The notes: a model not told the origin generated them from the sequence alone. A DNA stretch of 64,000 nucleotides from Sphingobacterium thalpophilum (GCF_038396785.1 NZ_CP151087.1:4526001-4590000); one strand, 5' to 3'; positions 37,113 through 47,993 are shown, counted from the first letter of the stretch. Program-made: numbers and translations.

Positions 37113-38657
37113 CTATCTGTAAATCGAGGTGTCCCGTAGATTTTCATGCTCAGGGATATGGAAGGTCTGTTGTACTTCCTCTTCTAGAGTGTCAAGTTTA
37201 TTTTTAAGGATATTGACTATCGTTTGGTAAGATGATTTATGATGGAAAAGACCTCTCTTACAGGCGTTTTCAACGCGGGAAACGCTATGGGTTTTCACAA
37301 GAGCAAGTATTCCCTGTGCCTGTTTATACCCTAGTTCAGGGTAGCTATACTGTGCAATTAGTTGGCGGATATATTGTTGTGCAGATGGTCCAACAGCTTC
37401 GGCCCGCTGTTCAAAGTACATCGGACTCCAGTGGTTATAAACCTGATGTGAAGAAGGCATATGATCTGCGATGGTGGCATAGTTACCCGGTCGAAAGCAC
37501 CGCTGATGCTTTGCTATACGCTGAAAGTTATAAAAGACCTCAACAGTGTCATTGTTATATTGAACTTCTACATGATGGCCAATATAACGGTGAGGTACAC
37601 TATAGTAGTTTCTATCAGCATTGAGATATATATGCGATATCTTCTGCACTTTTGCTCGTCTAAAGTACCGCAAGTTATAGGTTGATAAAGGTAACGGGGT
37701 TAGGTGTTCTTTTTCCATATCAATAAATTGGCTCCTCCTAGTGGAGCCTCCATGTGAGAACAAATAATCATTATATAACACCAACTGTTCTGCTATGGCT
37801 ACATTAAGTTCTTTCAAACTAAAGAAGGTCTGTTTGTCCAGTGGGTAAAAGATACGCTGGTAGACCAATGTTACACTACGTTCTACAAGAGCTTTATCTT
37901 GTGGGTGATATGGGCGGGCAGGATCTACTACACAACTATGAAAGAGTGCAAAGTCGGCAAGTGTTTTATTGATTTCTGGGGCATATTTGGAGCCTTTACT
38001 CACGGCTGATTTAAGATTGTCAGATACAATAGCCTGCGGCACGCCACCAGACCACTGCAAACAGCTATTAAGGCAATCGATAAAATCTTCACGTTTTTGG
38101 CTTGCAACGGCTTTTACAAACGTATATTGACTGCAGGGATAGACGGCAACGAAGATTTCGACAGGGATAACCTCTCCTGTACCTCTATCAACATAGGACA
38201 TCTTTTTGCCTGTAAAGTCTACGAAAAGTTTTTCACCCGCTTTATGATCCAGTTTCCCCGAAGCTTTGATCTTGCCTCTCCACTTTCTGTAATGGGTGGT
38301 AAATTGGGTATAGCGGTAACCATCAGGATATTCAAGTAGGTAATTTTGCCATAACGTCTGCAAGGTGGCCCCAGGGCGCTTAAGCTCTTGCTGTATCTTA
38401 CTGAACTGAGATGACAGGTGTTCATATCGCATCTTTTCGGTTTGGTCATCCTGGGTAAAAAGATCATGAAGATTTGCATCATCCATAGCTAGAAGTTCAG
38501 CATGATCTAATTCTAGTACTTTAAACCGCTTAATATAGCTGTCCACCGTTTTACGGTTGATGTTCATTATCTGGGCAACCTTACGGTTACTAAGTCCTTT
38601 TTTCTTTAGAAGGATAAGTGTTCTGAGTTCCATTTTGTCTTTCCGTTGTCCTGCCAT
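37113..38657 (-). CDS. istA: IS21-2 transposase IstA
   Basis: The 514-residue transposase has an N-terminal HTH (KKKGLSNRKVAQIMNINRKTVDSYIKR), the integrase-type catalytic core (HKAGEKLFVDFTGKKMSYVDRGTGEVI with Asp, VSDNLKSAVSKGSKYAPEIN with Asp, RPYHPQDKALVERSVTLVYQRIF with Glu) and the C-terminal domain that binds the multiple end repeats. Full length and undamaged; this IS21 is probably active. Confidence 0.95.
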   Translation of the reverse strand: MAGQRKDKMELRTLILLKKKGLSNRKVAQIMNINRKTVDSYIKRFKVLELDHAELLAMDDANLHDLFTQDDQTEKMRYEHLSSQFSKIQQELKRPGATLQTLWQNYLLEYPDGYRYTQFTTHYRKWRGKIKASGKLDHKAGEKLFVDFTGKKMSYVDRGTGEVIPVEIFVAVYPCSQYTFVKAVASQKREDFIDCLNSCLQWSGGVPQAIVSDNLKSAVSKGSKYAPEINKTLADFALFHSCVVDPARPYHPQDKALVERSVTLVYQRIFYPLDKQTFFSLKELNVAIAEQLVLYNDYLFSHGGSTRRSQFIDMEKEHLTPLPLSTYNLRYFRRAKVQKISHIYLNADRNYYSVPHRYIGHHVEVQYNNDTVEVFYNFQRIAKHQRCFRPGNYATIADHMPSSHQVYNHWSPMYFEQRAEAVGPSAQQYIRQLIAQYSYPELGYKQAQGILALVKTHSVSRVENACKRGLFHHKSSYQTIVNILKNKLDTLEEEVQQTFHIPEHENLRDTSIYR

Positions 38658-38812
38658 GCTGTGATCATATGATTATACAACAGCAACTTAAGCAGTTTAA
38701 TGGAAAGTGGCCCAACGACCTCCGAATTTAAGAAGATTATTTGGCCCATTGACCTCCGAAATAATTGGCAAATCAAACCGAATCAACTGGCCCATTGACC
38801 TCCGTTATAGAC

Positions 38813-39368
38813 AGTTAATGCTTATTGCATTTTTGGCCGTATAAGATTTTAAATTTTGAGCCAATGAATTCGCATCTGTATTTTTTGGGTTGATCTCTAA
38901 TAGTCGGTTGACAGAGTTTTCCGCTTCCTGATAGTTTTTAATACCGTAATTAAATTTGGAATGGAGTAGCAATATATCCTCCGAGGTTGGATGTTCAATT
39001 AATCCCTCGTTTATTATAGATTGTGCTTTATGATTAATATTATTCCAGTAGAGGAGGTACCCGTAGGCTAAATAGAAATCTTCATCTTTCACTTTTTTGC
39101 TATGCAAATTTTCGAAAACATATGTTGCGGAATCTATTTTATCGCTCCAAGTATAGAGCCTTCCTAAAAAAACATGTTAGTCGGTGTAGTCTGGAGACTG
39201 CTGTATTGCTTGCTTAATCAGTCCAATAGCTTTTGGGTAATCCTTAGAATCGAAGGCAGATGTACGCGCGCGTGAAAATAATTCATCAGAAGATAAATCT
39301 GTTGATTGACCATAGACAGCTATAGTTGCTAGAACGCTTAAAAAAAGCGAAATTATGTAAGGCTTCAT
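38813..39368 (-). pseudogene. YaiO-family outer-membrane protein, N-terminal TPR part
   Basis: Starts at ATG 39368 with the signal peptide MKPYIISLFLSVLATIAVYGQ, then TPR-like helices (ELFSRARTSAFDSKDYPKAIGLIKQAIQQSPDYTD, YEQ-type LYTWSDKIDSATYVFENL, YGYLLYWNNINHKAQSIINEGLIEHPTSEDILLLHSKFNYGIKNYQEAENSVNRLLEINPKNTDA). An in-frame TAA at 39177-39179 interrupts it after residue 63 (DYTD-stop-HVFLGRLY). The frame then runs to the IS21-2 insertion at AISIN. It was therefore inactivated twice. Confidence 0.87.
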
Positions 39369-39471
39369 AGATAAACAAAAAGTCGGGAAATTTATTAATT
39401 TTATAAATATATACAATTATGTATACATATTATATTAACCCTTTAATATAACAATAGTTTCAGTCTGAGAA

Positions 39472-42400
39472 TTACCTGTTTTCTCGGCTCTGATCGGGAT
39501 TATTTATTAGCTTCTGGATAATCTTAATACCTCTGTCTATTTCACTCACGATATTTAATATTTCGTTCCATCGAAACGGTTCTTGGTTTAAAATTTTACT
39601 TTCCAATTCTTTAGTAACTTGAGACAGTTTTGCGAACCCCACATGCGAGGCCGTACCTTTAAGTTTATGAAGTATTGATTTAAGGGATGAGACATCCTTA
39701 AACTCCATTGCTTGGTTTAAAGTGTATTGGATGTTTTCTAATTCTTGAATTACAAGGTCAAGAAAATAGCTTTTGAACTCTGCATCATTGGTGTAGTTAC
39801 TTTCAAGAACCGAAATATCAAAATCTAGATCCGTGTTATCGGTTTGGATACTTTCTTTAGCAAGAGGATTCGGCAGGGCTCCTAAAATTACATTTTTTAA
39901 ATCTTCAAGGCGAATAGGTTTAGCAAGAAATTGAGTCATGCCTGCTTGCAAACATTTTTGTTTTTCGTTCAGTGTATTACCGGCAGTGATTGCAATGATA
40001 GGGGTATGTTTATAATTATGCATTTGTCTTATTCTTTTAGTCGCCTCTATACCATCCATGTTTGGCATTTGCACATCCATTAAAAGAAAATCAAACTGAT
40101 TTTCTTTACAGGAATTGACCGCCTGTTCTCCATCGCTTACTGCGATTATTTCGGCCTTAGGTAATAGACCAGCTAACATGCGGAGATTTAACTGCATATT
40201 CACCGCGTTGTCATCGGCAACCAATATGGAGACCGTAGATTCGGTTTTGCCCAATAAATCATCTGCCCCGATGCTACTATTAGGTAGTGATTTATTTTGT
40301 TCCTTATCTTGATTGTGTTTGTGTAATGATTGGTTTATCGCTAAATATAATTTGTCCGTCTTAATTGGTTTCATCAAGCTAACAATTTCATTATCGTCGC
40401 TTAAGTGTGATAATAATTCTTTCTTTTCGAATGAAGTGTGCAAAATGATTAAGGGTATTTCCATATTCTTACTACCCATAATGTTTTTCATCTTAGCGAT
40501 AGTTTCTACTCCTGAGAGAACAGGCATATGATAATCAACAAGTATAAGTTCGAATTCTTCACCTTGAGCTAATATTTGTAAAGCTTCAACACCATTTTAT
40601 GCTAAGGTTGCATCAATGCCTTTATACTTAAGCATATGCTCCATTATAATCCGATTATTCGTGTTGTCATCTACAACCAAAGCCCGTTTGATAGGGACTT
40701 CGAGATTTCTGGAGTTCGTTATTGCCTTTTCAAACTTAACTTCTAAATCAAAAAAGAAAGTAGCCCCATTTCCTGCCTCACTGAGAAGTTGCAAATTGCT
40801 GTCCATGTATTTTAATAAGTTGTTAGATATGGTCAGACCTAGGCCCGTTCCACCATACCGCTTACTAATAGAGCTATCTTCCTGCGTAAATGCCTGAAAT
40901 ATTTTGTCCTGTTTTTCTTCTGCAATACCTATTCCTGTATCTCTCACCGAGAATCGAAGTTTTATTTTTGATCCCACCTCACTAATTTGTTGAACTTTAA
41001 GTTCGATTTCCCCTTTATCGGTAAACTTAACAGCGTTACTCATTAAGTTTATTAAAACTTGCTTTAAGCGCGAATCATCCACCCAAATATTCAAATCAAG
41101 ATCTTCAGGTACATTAAGTAATAATTCTAAGCCTTTGCTTTGCGCTTGAAACAAGATTACATCTACAACTTGACTACATACCTCGTATAAGTTGCATTTA
41201 TCAATATATAGTTCGAGTTTGCCAGACTCTATTTTGGAGAAATCTAATATATCATTGATAATACTTAACAGACTATTACCCGATTCATTTATATATTTAA
41301 GGTACTGCTGTTGCAGATCATTCAAAGGGGTTTGAAGTAGCAGATCTGAAAAGCCGATTACGCCATTTAGGGGTGTGCGTATTTCGTGACTCATATTTGC
41401 TAAGAATTCAGACTTTGCTTTATTGGCTGCCACTGCGGATTGTTGTGCAGTGATTAATTCTTCGTTTTTCTTTACTTCTTCTGATATATTTTGGACAAAA
41501 ATAATTATACCTCCAATTTCTCCTTCTGTGATATACCAAGGTCGAACCTCCCAATTAAGATGCTTTTCTATTTTATCTTTTCCGATAAACATTACCTCAT
41601 GGGTGTTCTTGTAAGAAATTCCTTTTAAAGCATTTCTATATATTTCTAATCGATACTCTGGAATATCGGTTGATAATTCACCAATATTTCTGTTTTGGAT
41701 TTTAGATTTTGAAAAATTAAATTCCTCTAGCCACTGATTGCTGACGTATAGGTAGTTGAGATTATGGTCAAGCATAGCAACAGCTGCAGGGACATATTCA
41801 ACGAATGTTCGAAGCATGGATTCTTTTCTTTCCATCTCCAGATGCATAGTCTTACTCTCGTGAATGTTTTGTATGATTCCAAATATCCGAGTACACACAC
41901 CATCGGAGAACTCAGGTACACCTTTTACTCGTACCCATTGTCTTTCTTGATTAGGCGGCTGGATCTCTATTTCTAAATCATAGGGTATTCCTTGAGTGAC
42001 GGCAATTTTGAAAGCCTCTTGAAGTATAATAGACGACTGAGGTTGGAAATTAGCAAAAGCTGTTTCTAGATCGAGATCATGAACTTCATGCATTTGCATA
42101 ATTTGTTTGGCTTGTGGAGATAAGTACACTTTATCATTACTAAGGCCAACTTCCCATCCACCGACTTGAGCTACGGCATCGGTTTGCTCTAAAATTTGTT
42201 TAGTGTGTAAAAGATCTAACTCTAATTTTCTTCTGTCGGTCATATCTAAGGCCATACTTCCCACATATGGCCTGCCTTCTATGTCGGTCTCCAATACATT
42301 ATGGTACAGAAAAAAGAGTTTTTCTCCTGATTTTTTTAGTAAGGTCATCATCCCTCTCATTTGTCCATGCTCAATCAGTTGTTTCATATACTGATCATAT

Positions 42401-43455
42401 AGTGGTCTATTTTCTGGAGGTATTAAGTCACTTAATTTAAGGTCCTTTACTTCACTTTCTTGATACCCCAGGAGCTCCCGTCCTTTCTCGTTAACACTTA
42501 AAATATTTCCATCTAAATCATGCATACTCATTAGGCCCAAAGAATTCTCGAAATAATTTCTAAATCGTCTTTCAGAGTCCAGCAATTTCAAGCGTTCTTG
42601 GTTTTCCTTAGTTATGTCACGTCCAATTGCGAAAAATTCATTGTATTTTTCTTCGTACTCAAAGTGCCATTGTATAGTTATTAAACGATTCTTATCAGAA
42701 AGTGAATATGTATAAATAGTTACTTCCTGGCCCGATAATGTGTCTTTGAATGCTTGTTTTAATTCTTTTTGTGTATCGGCTGTGAAAAATGCTAAGAAAG
42801 GTTGGCCAATTATTTGGTTATTTTCCTGACTAAATGTTAGCGAGAATGAATGATTAATTTCTTTTATGTTTAAATCACTATCTATTACACCAATTAAATT
42901 TTGAGTAAGCTTTAATATATCTGTATAATAACCGGACTCCACCTTTAACTTTTTGTAAGTATAAAGTTGGCTTACATTTTTGGCAAGCGCATAAAGGAGG
43001 TCAATTTGGTTTTGGTTAAGTTTTTTAGGGAGAAAATCAAGAACACAAAGAGTGCCTAGGGTAAAACCATCCTCGTCGATAATAGGCACGCCGGCATAAA
43101 ATCTTATATCTGCCTCTTTCACTAAAGGGTTTGATGCTGTCCTTTTATCAAGTAATGTATCTTCGATGACTAGGGCATCTCTGCTCATTAATGTGTATTG
43201 ACAGATTGTTTGTTTTCTTTCTACCGTATCAACCTCCATTCCGATGCAACTTTGGACGCGTTGATTGTCTTTTTCCATGATGCTAACTAAGGCGACGGGG
43301 CACCCAGTGAAGTTAGCAGCTCCTTGCGCAATGACATCAAAGTCGGCATCCTTACTAAGGTTCAGAAGGTTGAATTTCTTTAGATGATCCAATCGATCAT
43401 CTTCGTTTAAAGGTATAGGGTATATGTCCATCTTTTTTATTTTGCAACCATACAA
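39472..43455 (-). pseudogene. Hybrid sensor histidine kinase with one nonsense codon
   Basis: The frame is continuous over about 1327 codons except for a TAA at 40597-40599. Order: GAF (IYPIPLNEDDRLDHLKKFNLLNL...), four PAS domains, HisKA ([26 protein letters not shown]), HATPase (NLMSNAVKFTDKG, DTGIGIAEEKQDKIF, GGTGLGLTISNNLL), a first receiver interrupted by the stop (RALVVDDNTNNRIIMEHMLKYKGIDATLA-stop-NGVEALQIL...LVDYHMPVLSGVET), a second receiver (ILVADDNAVNMQLNLRML, LLMDVQMPNMDGIEATKRI), and an Hpt domain (LHKLKGTASHVG). The stop would leave a kinase without receivers. The first gene of the minus-strand cluster. Confidence 0.9.
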
Positions 43456-43604
43456 TTTAGCTATAATCTTTTAATGTTTCTCATTCTGAACATTTAACTA
43501 ACGAAATCGTTTCATTTTTGATGAAAAGTAATATCATTTATCCATATTCTTGGCTATTAGATTTTGGAGAATATAGAATGGATTTAAAAGAGTGTTATAA
43601 AAAA

Positions 43605-43704
43605 ACGAGTATCCATAGCCTATGGTGTTTTGTGTTAAATCTGTAGCAAGTTAAATTGACTACTTACAAAAACCATAGGCCTATTTTATTTCATGGATAC
43701 TCGT
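43605..43704. repeat. Imperfect 100-bp inverted repeat beside a truncated IS1380
   Basis: ACGAGTATCCAT (43605-43616) is perfectly complementary to ATGGATACTCGT (43693-43704). Next to these are AGCCTATGGTGTTTT and its near complement AAAAACCATAGGCCT. The right arm is the 3' end region of the IS1380 element, so the left arm looks like an inverted second copy of that end. Confidence 0.6.
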
Positions 43705-43722
43705 AATCGCAGAAGGGCCTAA

Positions 43723-44484
43723 TTATCCAGCAGTTTGAAAAAAATCGAAGTTGAACCCGGAATATGCATTAGCTATAAACGAGTTTAGGAGGTAGGTTTT
43801 CAATTTTGGAGAAAATGCCATCCATTGTCTTCTTTTTGTAGGCAATGCTATTTTTAGCACCTTTCTATTTGCATGTTTCGCCGTCCAAGCTCCTAATGCA
43901 AAGCAATAGGATTTAAGTGTACTATGCATAGCTTTGTTATGTTCATTTAATGCAAAATGACGGAATAAACTAATCAGATTGTACGCTATCATAATGAATC
44001 TGAAAGATGCTTCTGTTGCCCAAAAGTTCTGTAAGCAGAAGTTTTCTAATCCAAAATCCTGCTTCAGTTCTTTGATCCTATTTTCACAATCCGCTCTACT
44101 ATTGTAAACATTCCAAATTTGGTCTAATGGCATATCCATATTGGTCACATAGCAACTGTACCTGTAACCGGGCATTTCGTCAAAGAGCTTTCCTCCGCTA
44201 TTGGGACGGTCATCTACCCGTTTTTTCACAATAATATAACGTCGTTCTTTTCCATTAAGATGCCCGAATGTCATTTCTGACAATTCTATTCCTTTACTTA
44301 GCGATATCCAGTTACGCTCTCCCAAAACTTCCGATTTGATATTGGGATACATCCTGACAGCAATCACATAATTTTTAGTTGATTCTTCCAGATAGCTCAA
44401 AATATCCTCGGTATAAAAGCCACTATCTGCTCGCACTAAGCCCACATTCTTACTTGCCAAACAGCGGTCAAATGTTTCTTGCAT
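43723..44484 (-). pseudogene. IS1380-family transposase, C-terminal fragment
   Basis: The 253 residues include the second Asp (VGLVRADSGFYTEDILSYLEE), YSCYVTNMDMPLDQIWNVYNSRADCENRIKELKQDFGLENFCLQNFWATEASFRFIMIAYNLISLFRHF with the YREK-like Glu segment, and the C-terminal end. The N-terminal 150 or more residues are missing, and upstream (44485-44735) nothing matching them is visible. The element is dead. Confidence 0.85.
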
Positions 44485-44735
44485 GAATGCTATACAAGAT
44501 TGTATATGTATTTAGGTGCGCTGATGTTTTTAAACATCGGCTAAAAGCTAAAGTCTGCACAAGATAATAATTTCCTATGCCACTTTGGGCATTATATAAT
44601 TTTATGAGAGTTTCCTGTTCTCTTTTTTGTAGACCATTTGTGTTTGAGGATAAACACTATAAAATAACTGCTACGTAGACATTAGTCATTAAAAGGAAAT
44701 ATGACTATTTTTGGAATAATCTTAAACAGCATTCA

Positions 44736-46052
44736 ATGCCCGAACAGCAGAATATAGAATATAAACAGAATTGGCACGAAGAATATCTTAAGTGGGTTTG
44801 TGGTTTTGCTAATGCACAAGGTGGGGTGATTTACATCGGGAAAGACGATAATGGAAATGTTGTCGGCTTGGAGGATTATAAAAAGTTGATGGATGATATT
44901 CCTAACAAAATCCGAAATGCGATGGGGATAACCGTTGAGGTAAATTTGCACGAGGAAGCAGGGAAACATTTTATTGAAATCGTTACGCACCCTTATTCCG
45001 TGCCTATTTCATTGCGTGGTAGATATTATTACCGTAGCGGAAGCACTAAGCAGGAATTGACTGGCGCATCACTCAATGAGTTTTTGTTGAAGAAATCGGG
45101 CAAAACGTGGGATGATGTGATTGAGCCAAGAGCAACGTTTGATGATATAGATGAAAATACCTTTTCTGCATTCTTGAAAATGTCAGAAGAAAAAGGTCGG
45201 ATGCCCGAAACAATTGGTTTAACCATTCGACAGATACTCGATAAGCTTCTGTTGACTGAAAGCGGACAGTTGAAAAGAGTTGCTATTATTCTGTTTGGGA
45301 AAAACCCTGCAAAGTTTTATCCGAATACGTTTGTGAAAATCGGACGTTTCAGAGAGAACGATATTTTATTTCACGATGTAGCAGAGGGTAATTTGATTAC
45401 ACTTTTGCGAGAAGTTACGAATCAGCTCAATCATAAGTATCTCACACAGAAAATTCATTTTGAGGGTTTGTATCGTATTGAAACAGGCGAATATCCTACA
45501 CCTGCAATCAGAGAAATGTTATTGAACGCTTTGATACACCGTAATTATATGGGTGCAATGACACAAATCCGTGTGTATGACGATAATATTAATGTGTGGA
45601 ATGATGGAACATTGCCGGCAGGTATTAGTTCAGAAGCATTAAAAAGACCGCATCGGTCAAATCCACGAAACCCGATTATTGCAGATGTTTGTTTCAAAGG
45701 AGGTCTGATTGATTCGTGGGGGAGCGGAACGATAAAAATCATTGACACTTGTAAACAGGCTGAACTCCCCGAACCCGAACTTATCGAGCAAGATGGAGGT
45801 TTTTCGGTAACCCTTTTCAAAAATAAGTTGACAGTAGAACAGCTAACGAAACTTGGCTTAAACGAGCGACAGCTAAAAGCCGTTGACTATGTAAAAGAGA
45901 AAGGAAAAATTACGAATAGGGAGTACCAAACTATAAATTCAATTAGTGAGCGGACTGCATCAAGGGAATTGTCTGATTTGGTTGATAAAGAGGTATTGAA
46001 AAGTTCGGAAACAAAAGGCGCAGGTTCATATTTTTATTTATCCAGCGAATAG
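44736..46052 (+). CDS. AlbA_2 / HATPase-like DNA-binding protein (RecG-like family), copy 1
   Basis: The 438-residue protein begins IEYKQNWHEEYLKWVCGFANAQGGVIYIGKDDNGNVVGLEDYKKLMDDIPNKIRN, the AlbA_2 (Schlafen-type) domain. The middle has TPAIREMLLNALIHRNYMG and WNDGTLPAGI, remnants of a GHKL ATPase-like domain, and the end is a winged helix (LGLNERQLKAVDYVKEKGKITNREYQTINSISERTASRELSDLVDKEVL). These proteins are often called RecG-like or putative transcriptional regulators, and they are common on mobile elements. A close relative is at 52420-53739. A role in regulation or defence is inferred. Confidence 0.85.
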   Translation: MPEQQNIEYKQNWHEEYLKWVCGFANAQGGVIYIGKDDNGNVVGLEDYKKLMDDIPNKIRNAMGITVEVNLHEEAGKHFIEIVTHPYSVPISLRGRYYYRSGSTKQELTGASLNEFLLKKSGKTWDDVIEPRATFDDIDENTFSAFLKMSEEKGRMPETIGLTIRQILDKLLLTESGQLKRVAIILFGKNPAKFYPNTFVKIGRFRENDILFHDVAEGNLITLLREVTNQLNHKYLTQKIHFEGLYRIETGEYPTPAIREMLLNALIHRNYMGAMTQIRVYDDNINVWNDGTLPAGISSEALKRPHRSNPRNPIIADVCFKGGLIDSWGSGTIKIIDTCKQAELPEPELIEQDGGFSVTLFKNKLTVEQLTKLGLNERQLKAVDYVKEKGKITNREYQTINSISERTASRELSDLVDKEVLKSSETKGAGSYFYLSSE

Positions 46053-46328
46053 CGCCAAAATAACGCCAATAACGCCATGATAAAGCCAGAATGAAGCCAA
46101 GTCGTTTTCCCCTCGCTCATTTGTGGCCTGCGAAACGCCACCGCTCTTTTGCCCGTGGCAGTTCTCGCTTTGGGCATTTACGGGATTGGTTTGGCGACTA
46201 AATTCTATGAAAAAGGGATTGTTGTTATCGGGGAACTTTCTTATCTTTATGGCAACAAAGTACATTGACTGATTGGAAAAGGTTCTGTCAAGAGAACTCA
46301 AAACCCTACAAAGTAGGGCATATTAAAG

Positions 46329-46346
46329 GAGACCTATTCGGTTACC
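46329..46346 (+). repeat. Candidate right attachment core (attR)
   Basis: Exact copy of the 18 bp at 8305-8322 (GAGACCTATTCGGTTACC). Together they bracket 38 kb that include the mobilization genes. It is followed within 60 bp by a tRNA-Pro 3' fragment. Confidence 0.5.
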
Positions 46347-46405
46347 TGTCTTGATAGTCTACTTGCTAACAATAATATAATCAACGATTTAGGGGAGTGG
46401 TGGAA

Positions 46406-46421
46406 AATCCTGCCACCCCGA
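46406..46421 (+). pseudogene. tRNA-Pro 3' fragment a
   Basis: AATCCTGCCACCCCGA equals the last 16 nt of the tRNA-Pro genes (3' half of T-arm and acceptor). It is followed by the same kind of terminator as tRNA copies 1 and 2 (about 46426-46457). The rest of the tRNA is absent. Confidence 0.8.
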
Positions 46422-46560
46422 CTAGAAAAGCTCTAACGAAGGTTAGGGCTTTTTTTGTTTCAGGGCAGGGTGCGAACGTACGACCTTTAAGGGATCAAGC
46501 TGAATTCTTGGGGGGAATGTCAAAAATTTCTTAGTTTAGCATCCTTAATACAGATATCCC

Positions 46561-46914
46561 TTGCAAGAAGCCGAACGTAAATTACTGTCCCTATTGATGC
46601 CCGAAGGGCTATTGGAATACTTTCAGATTTTAGAAGTCGATCAGGTTGACAATCAGCTCCACATTTATTTAGATGAGCTTAATATTGCTCCGACAGGCTA
46701 TCAGAACAGCAAGTTGGAGTCAAAGGGCTTCATGCCTTCCACTGAGATTTCAGACTTTCCCATTCGAGGCCAGAAAGTTACGCTACATATCCGCCGTCGT
46801 CGCTGGACGGTCCTGGATACCGGAGAGATCATCACAAGAGATTGGAATCTGGTGCGTGAGGGTGCTCGAATGACTACGGAATTCGGGCTTTTTTTAAAGA
46901 AGATATTTGGATAA
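46561..46914 (+). CDS. ISAon1 N-terminal region protein, copy 2
   Basis: 117 residues, differing from copy 1 at only a few positions (for example NIAPTGYQNS against NISPTGYENS). It starts at TTG 46561 and overlaps the next frame by 8 nt in the same +1 relation. Intact. Confidence 0.8.
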   Translation: MQEAERKLLSLLMPEGLLEYFQILEVDQVDNQLHIYLDELNIAPTGYQNSKLESKGFMPSTEISDFPIRGQKVTLHIRRRRWTVLDTGEIITRDWNLVREGARMTTEFGLFLKKIFG

Positions 46915-47890
46915 TCATCCTGTAAGCGCCCAATTGGTAGGTCTGTTCTTCCAAATGGACGGTAAGCAACTACAGGATCAATACAAGAACCATCTCAGTG
47001 ACTTCCAGGACTGGGACCAAAAGCCACACGCAGAGCAATGGACCCTTTTTCCTGATAACATATCGGAACACCTGAGCATCGATGAGACCAGCTTTAGCAA
47101 CGGTGAACTTTACACGATCGTAAGCAGTAAATCAGCAAAGGGCAGGAAGGGAACCATATTGGCTACCATAAGAGGGACAAAGGCGGAAGATATTATTGCT
47201 GTATTAGAGCGCATTCCACTTAAACTAAGGAACAAAGTTAGGGAAGTAACGATGGATATGGCCCCCAATATGGCAAAGGCTATCCGTAGGTGTTTCAGAA
47301 ATGCCAGAAGGGTTATCGATCGGTTTCATGTACAAAAACTTGCTTATGATGCTGTTCAGGAACTCCGTATCAAATACCGATGGGAAGTCTTAGATGCAGA
47401 AAGCAAAAAAATAATGGAATCGCGAAAACGGGGTATCCCATATGACCCCGAGTTGTTGCCTAATGGTGATACGCTCAAACAGCTATTAGCTAGGTCGAGA
47501 CACCTCCTGTTCAAGCATCCAAGTCGATGGTCGGAAAGCCAAAAACGCCGTGCAGAACTGCTGTTCATCAGGTTTCCCAAGCTAAAACAGGCTTATGATC
47601 TTGGAGTTGCCTTAGGTGACATCTTCAATAAATGCAGGGATAAAAAAGTTGCTTTCACAAAGTTAGGACTGTGGCACAACCAGGTTGAGAACGCGGGTAT
47701 TGCTTCATTCGAGAGTGTCGCAAGATCCATTGCAGCACATCATCAATACATTCTCCACTACTTCGACAATAGAAGCACCAATGCATCCGCAGAGTCCTTC
47801 AATGCAAAACTCAAAGCTTTCAGGAGCGTCTTCCGTGGAGTAAGGGATACAACATTCTTCCTGTACAGAGTGATGAAATTGTATGCTTAA
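46907..47890 (+). CDS. ISAon1 DDE transposase, copy 2
   Basis: 327 residues with the motifs LSIDETSFSNGELYTIV, TMDMAPNMAKAIRRCF, VIDRFHVQKLAYDAV and NASAESFNAKLKAF. Substitutions relative to copy 1 are scattered and mostly mild (KLRNKVRE for RSRNKVKE), with no stop or frameshift, so both copies remain potentially functional. Confidence 0.85.
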   Translation: MDNHPVSAQLVGLFFQMDGKQLQDQYKNHLSDFQDWDQKPHAEQWTLFPDNISEHLSIDETSFSNGELYTIVSSKSAKGRKGTILATIRGTKAEDIIAVLERIPLKLRNKVREVTMDMAPNMAKAIRRCFRNARRVIDRFHVQKLAYDAVQELRIKYRWEVLDAESKKIMESRKRGIPYDPELLPNGDTLKQLLARSRHLLFKHPSRWSESQKRRAELLFIRFPKLKQAYDLGVALGDIFNKCRDKKVAFTKLGLWHNQVENAGIASFESVARSIAAHHQYILHYFDNRSTNASAESFNAKLKAFRSVFRGVRDTTFFLYRVMKLYA

Positions 47891-47993
47891 AAATGATTAC
47901 CCCCCAAACTTTCGGTATGATCCCCTTTAAGATATTAGGAGGTTCGATCCGTAGGAGGCTCAGGGTTGTGTTTGGGGAAAGTGGGGCTGAGTC

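Larger units (their letters stand above)
34024..38812 (-). mobile_element. Complete IS21-family element (IS21-2) with a nested ISL3 element
   Basis: The ends GTCTATTTCGGAG and the complement of CTCCGTTATAGAC are flanked by a perfect 7-bp duplication AGTTAAT (34017-34023, 38813-38819). Terminal repeats of the type GGCCCATTGACCTCCGA are present in three copies at 38704-38806 and two degenerate copies near 36280-36335. istA and istB are intact. The left end is itself split by the ISL3 element at 34042-36261. Without that, the IS21 is about 2.56 kb. Confidence 0.93.
46053..46486 (+). other. Region of remnants between the AlbA_2 gene and ISAon1 copy 2
   Basis: Directly after the stop codon are short repeats (AACGCCAATAACGCCATGATAAAGCC). 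A plus-strand frame with no start, about 46100-46264, reads ALLPVAVLALGIYGIGLATKFYEKGIVVIGELSYLYGNKVH, which looks like a membrane segment left from a larger gene. Then come the 18-bp repeat (46329-46346), a tRNA-Pro 3' fragment (46406-46421) and a copy of the tRNA terminator. No intact gene. Confidence 0.55.
46487..47930 (+). mobile_element. ISAon1-family insertion sequence, copy 2
   Basis: Inverted ends as in copy 1 (left TTTAAGGGATCAAGC with TTCTTGGGGGG, right the complement of TTAAAGGGGATCATACC). Proteins are about 95% identical to copy 1, so the two are old duplicates. The left neighbour is again the tRNA-Pro terminator plus a GGGCAGGGTGCGAACG segment. Confidence 0.78.

Noticed and set aside
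46100-46264. A functional small membrane protein
   Set aside because: The frame has no plausible start and stands between repeats and an att-like site; better read as a remnant of a larger transfer gene.
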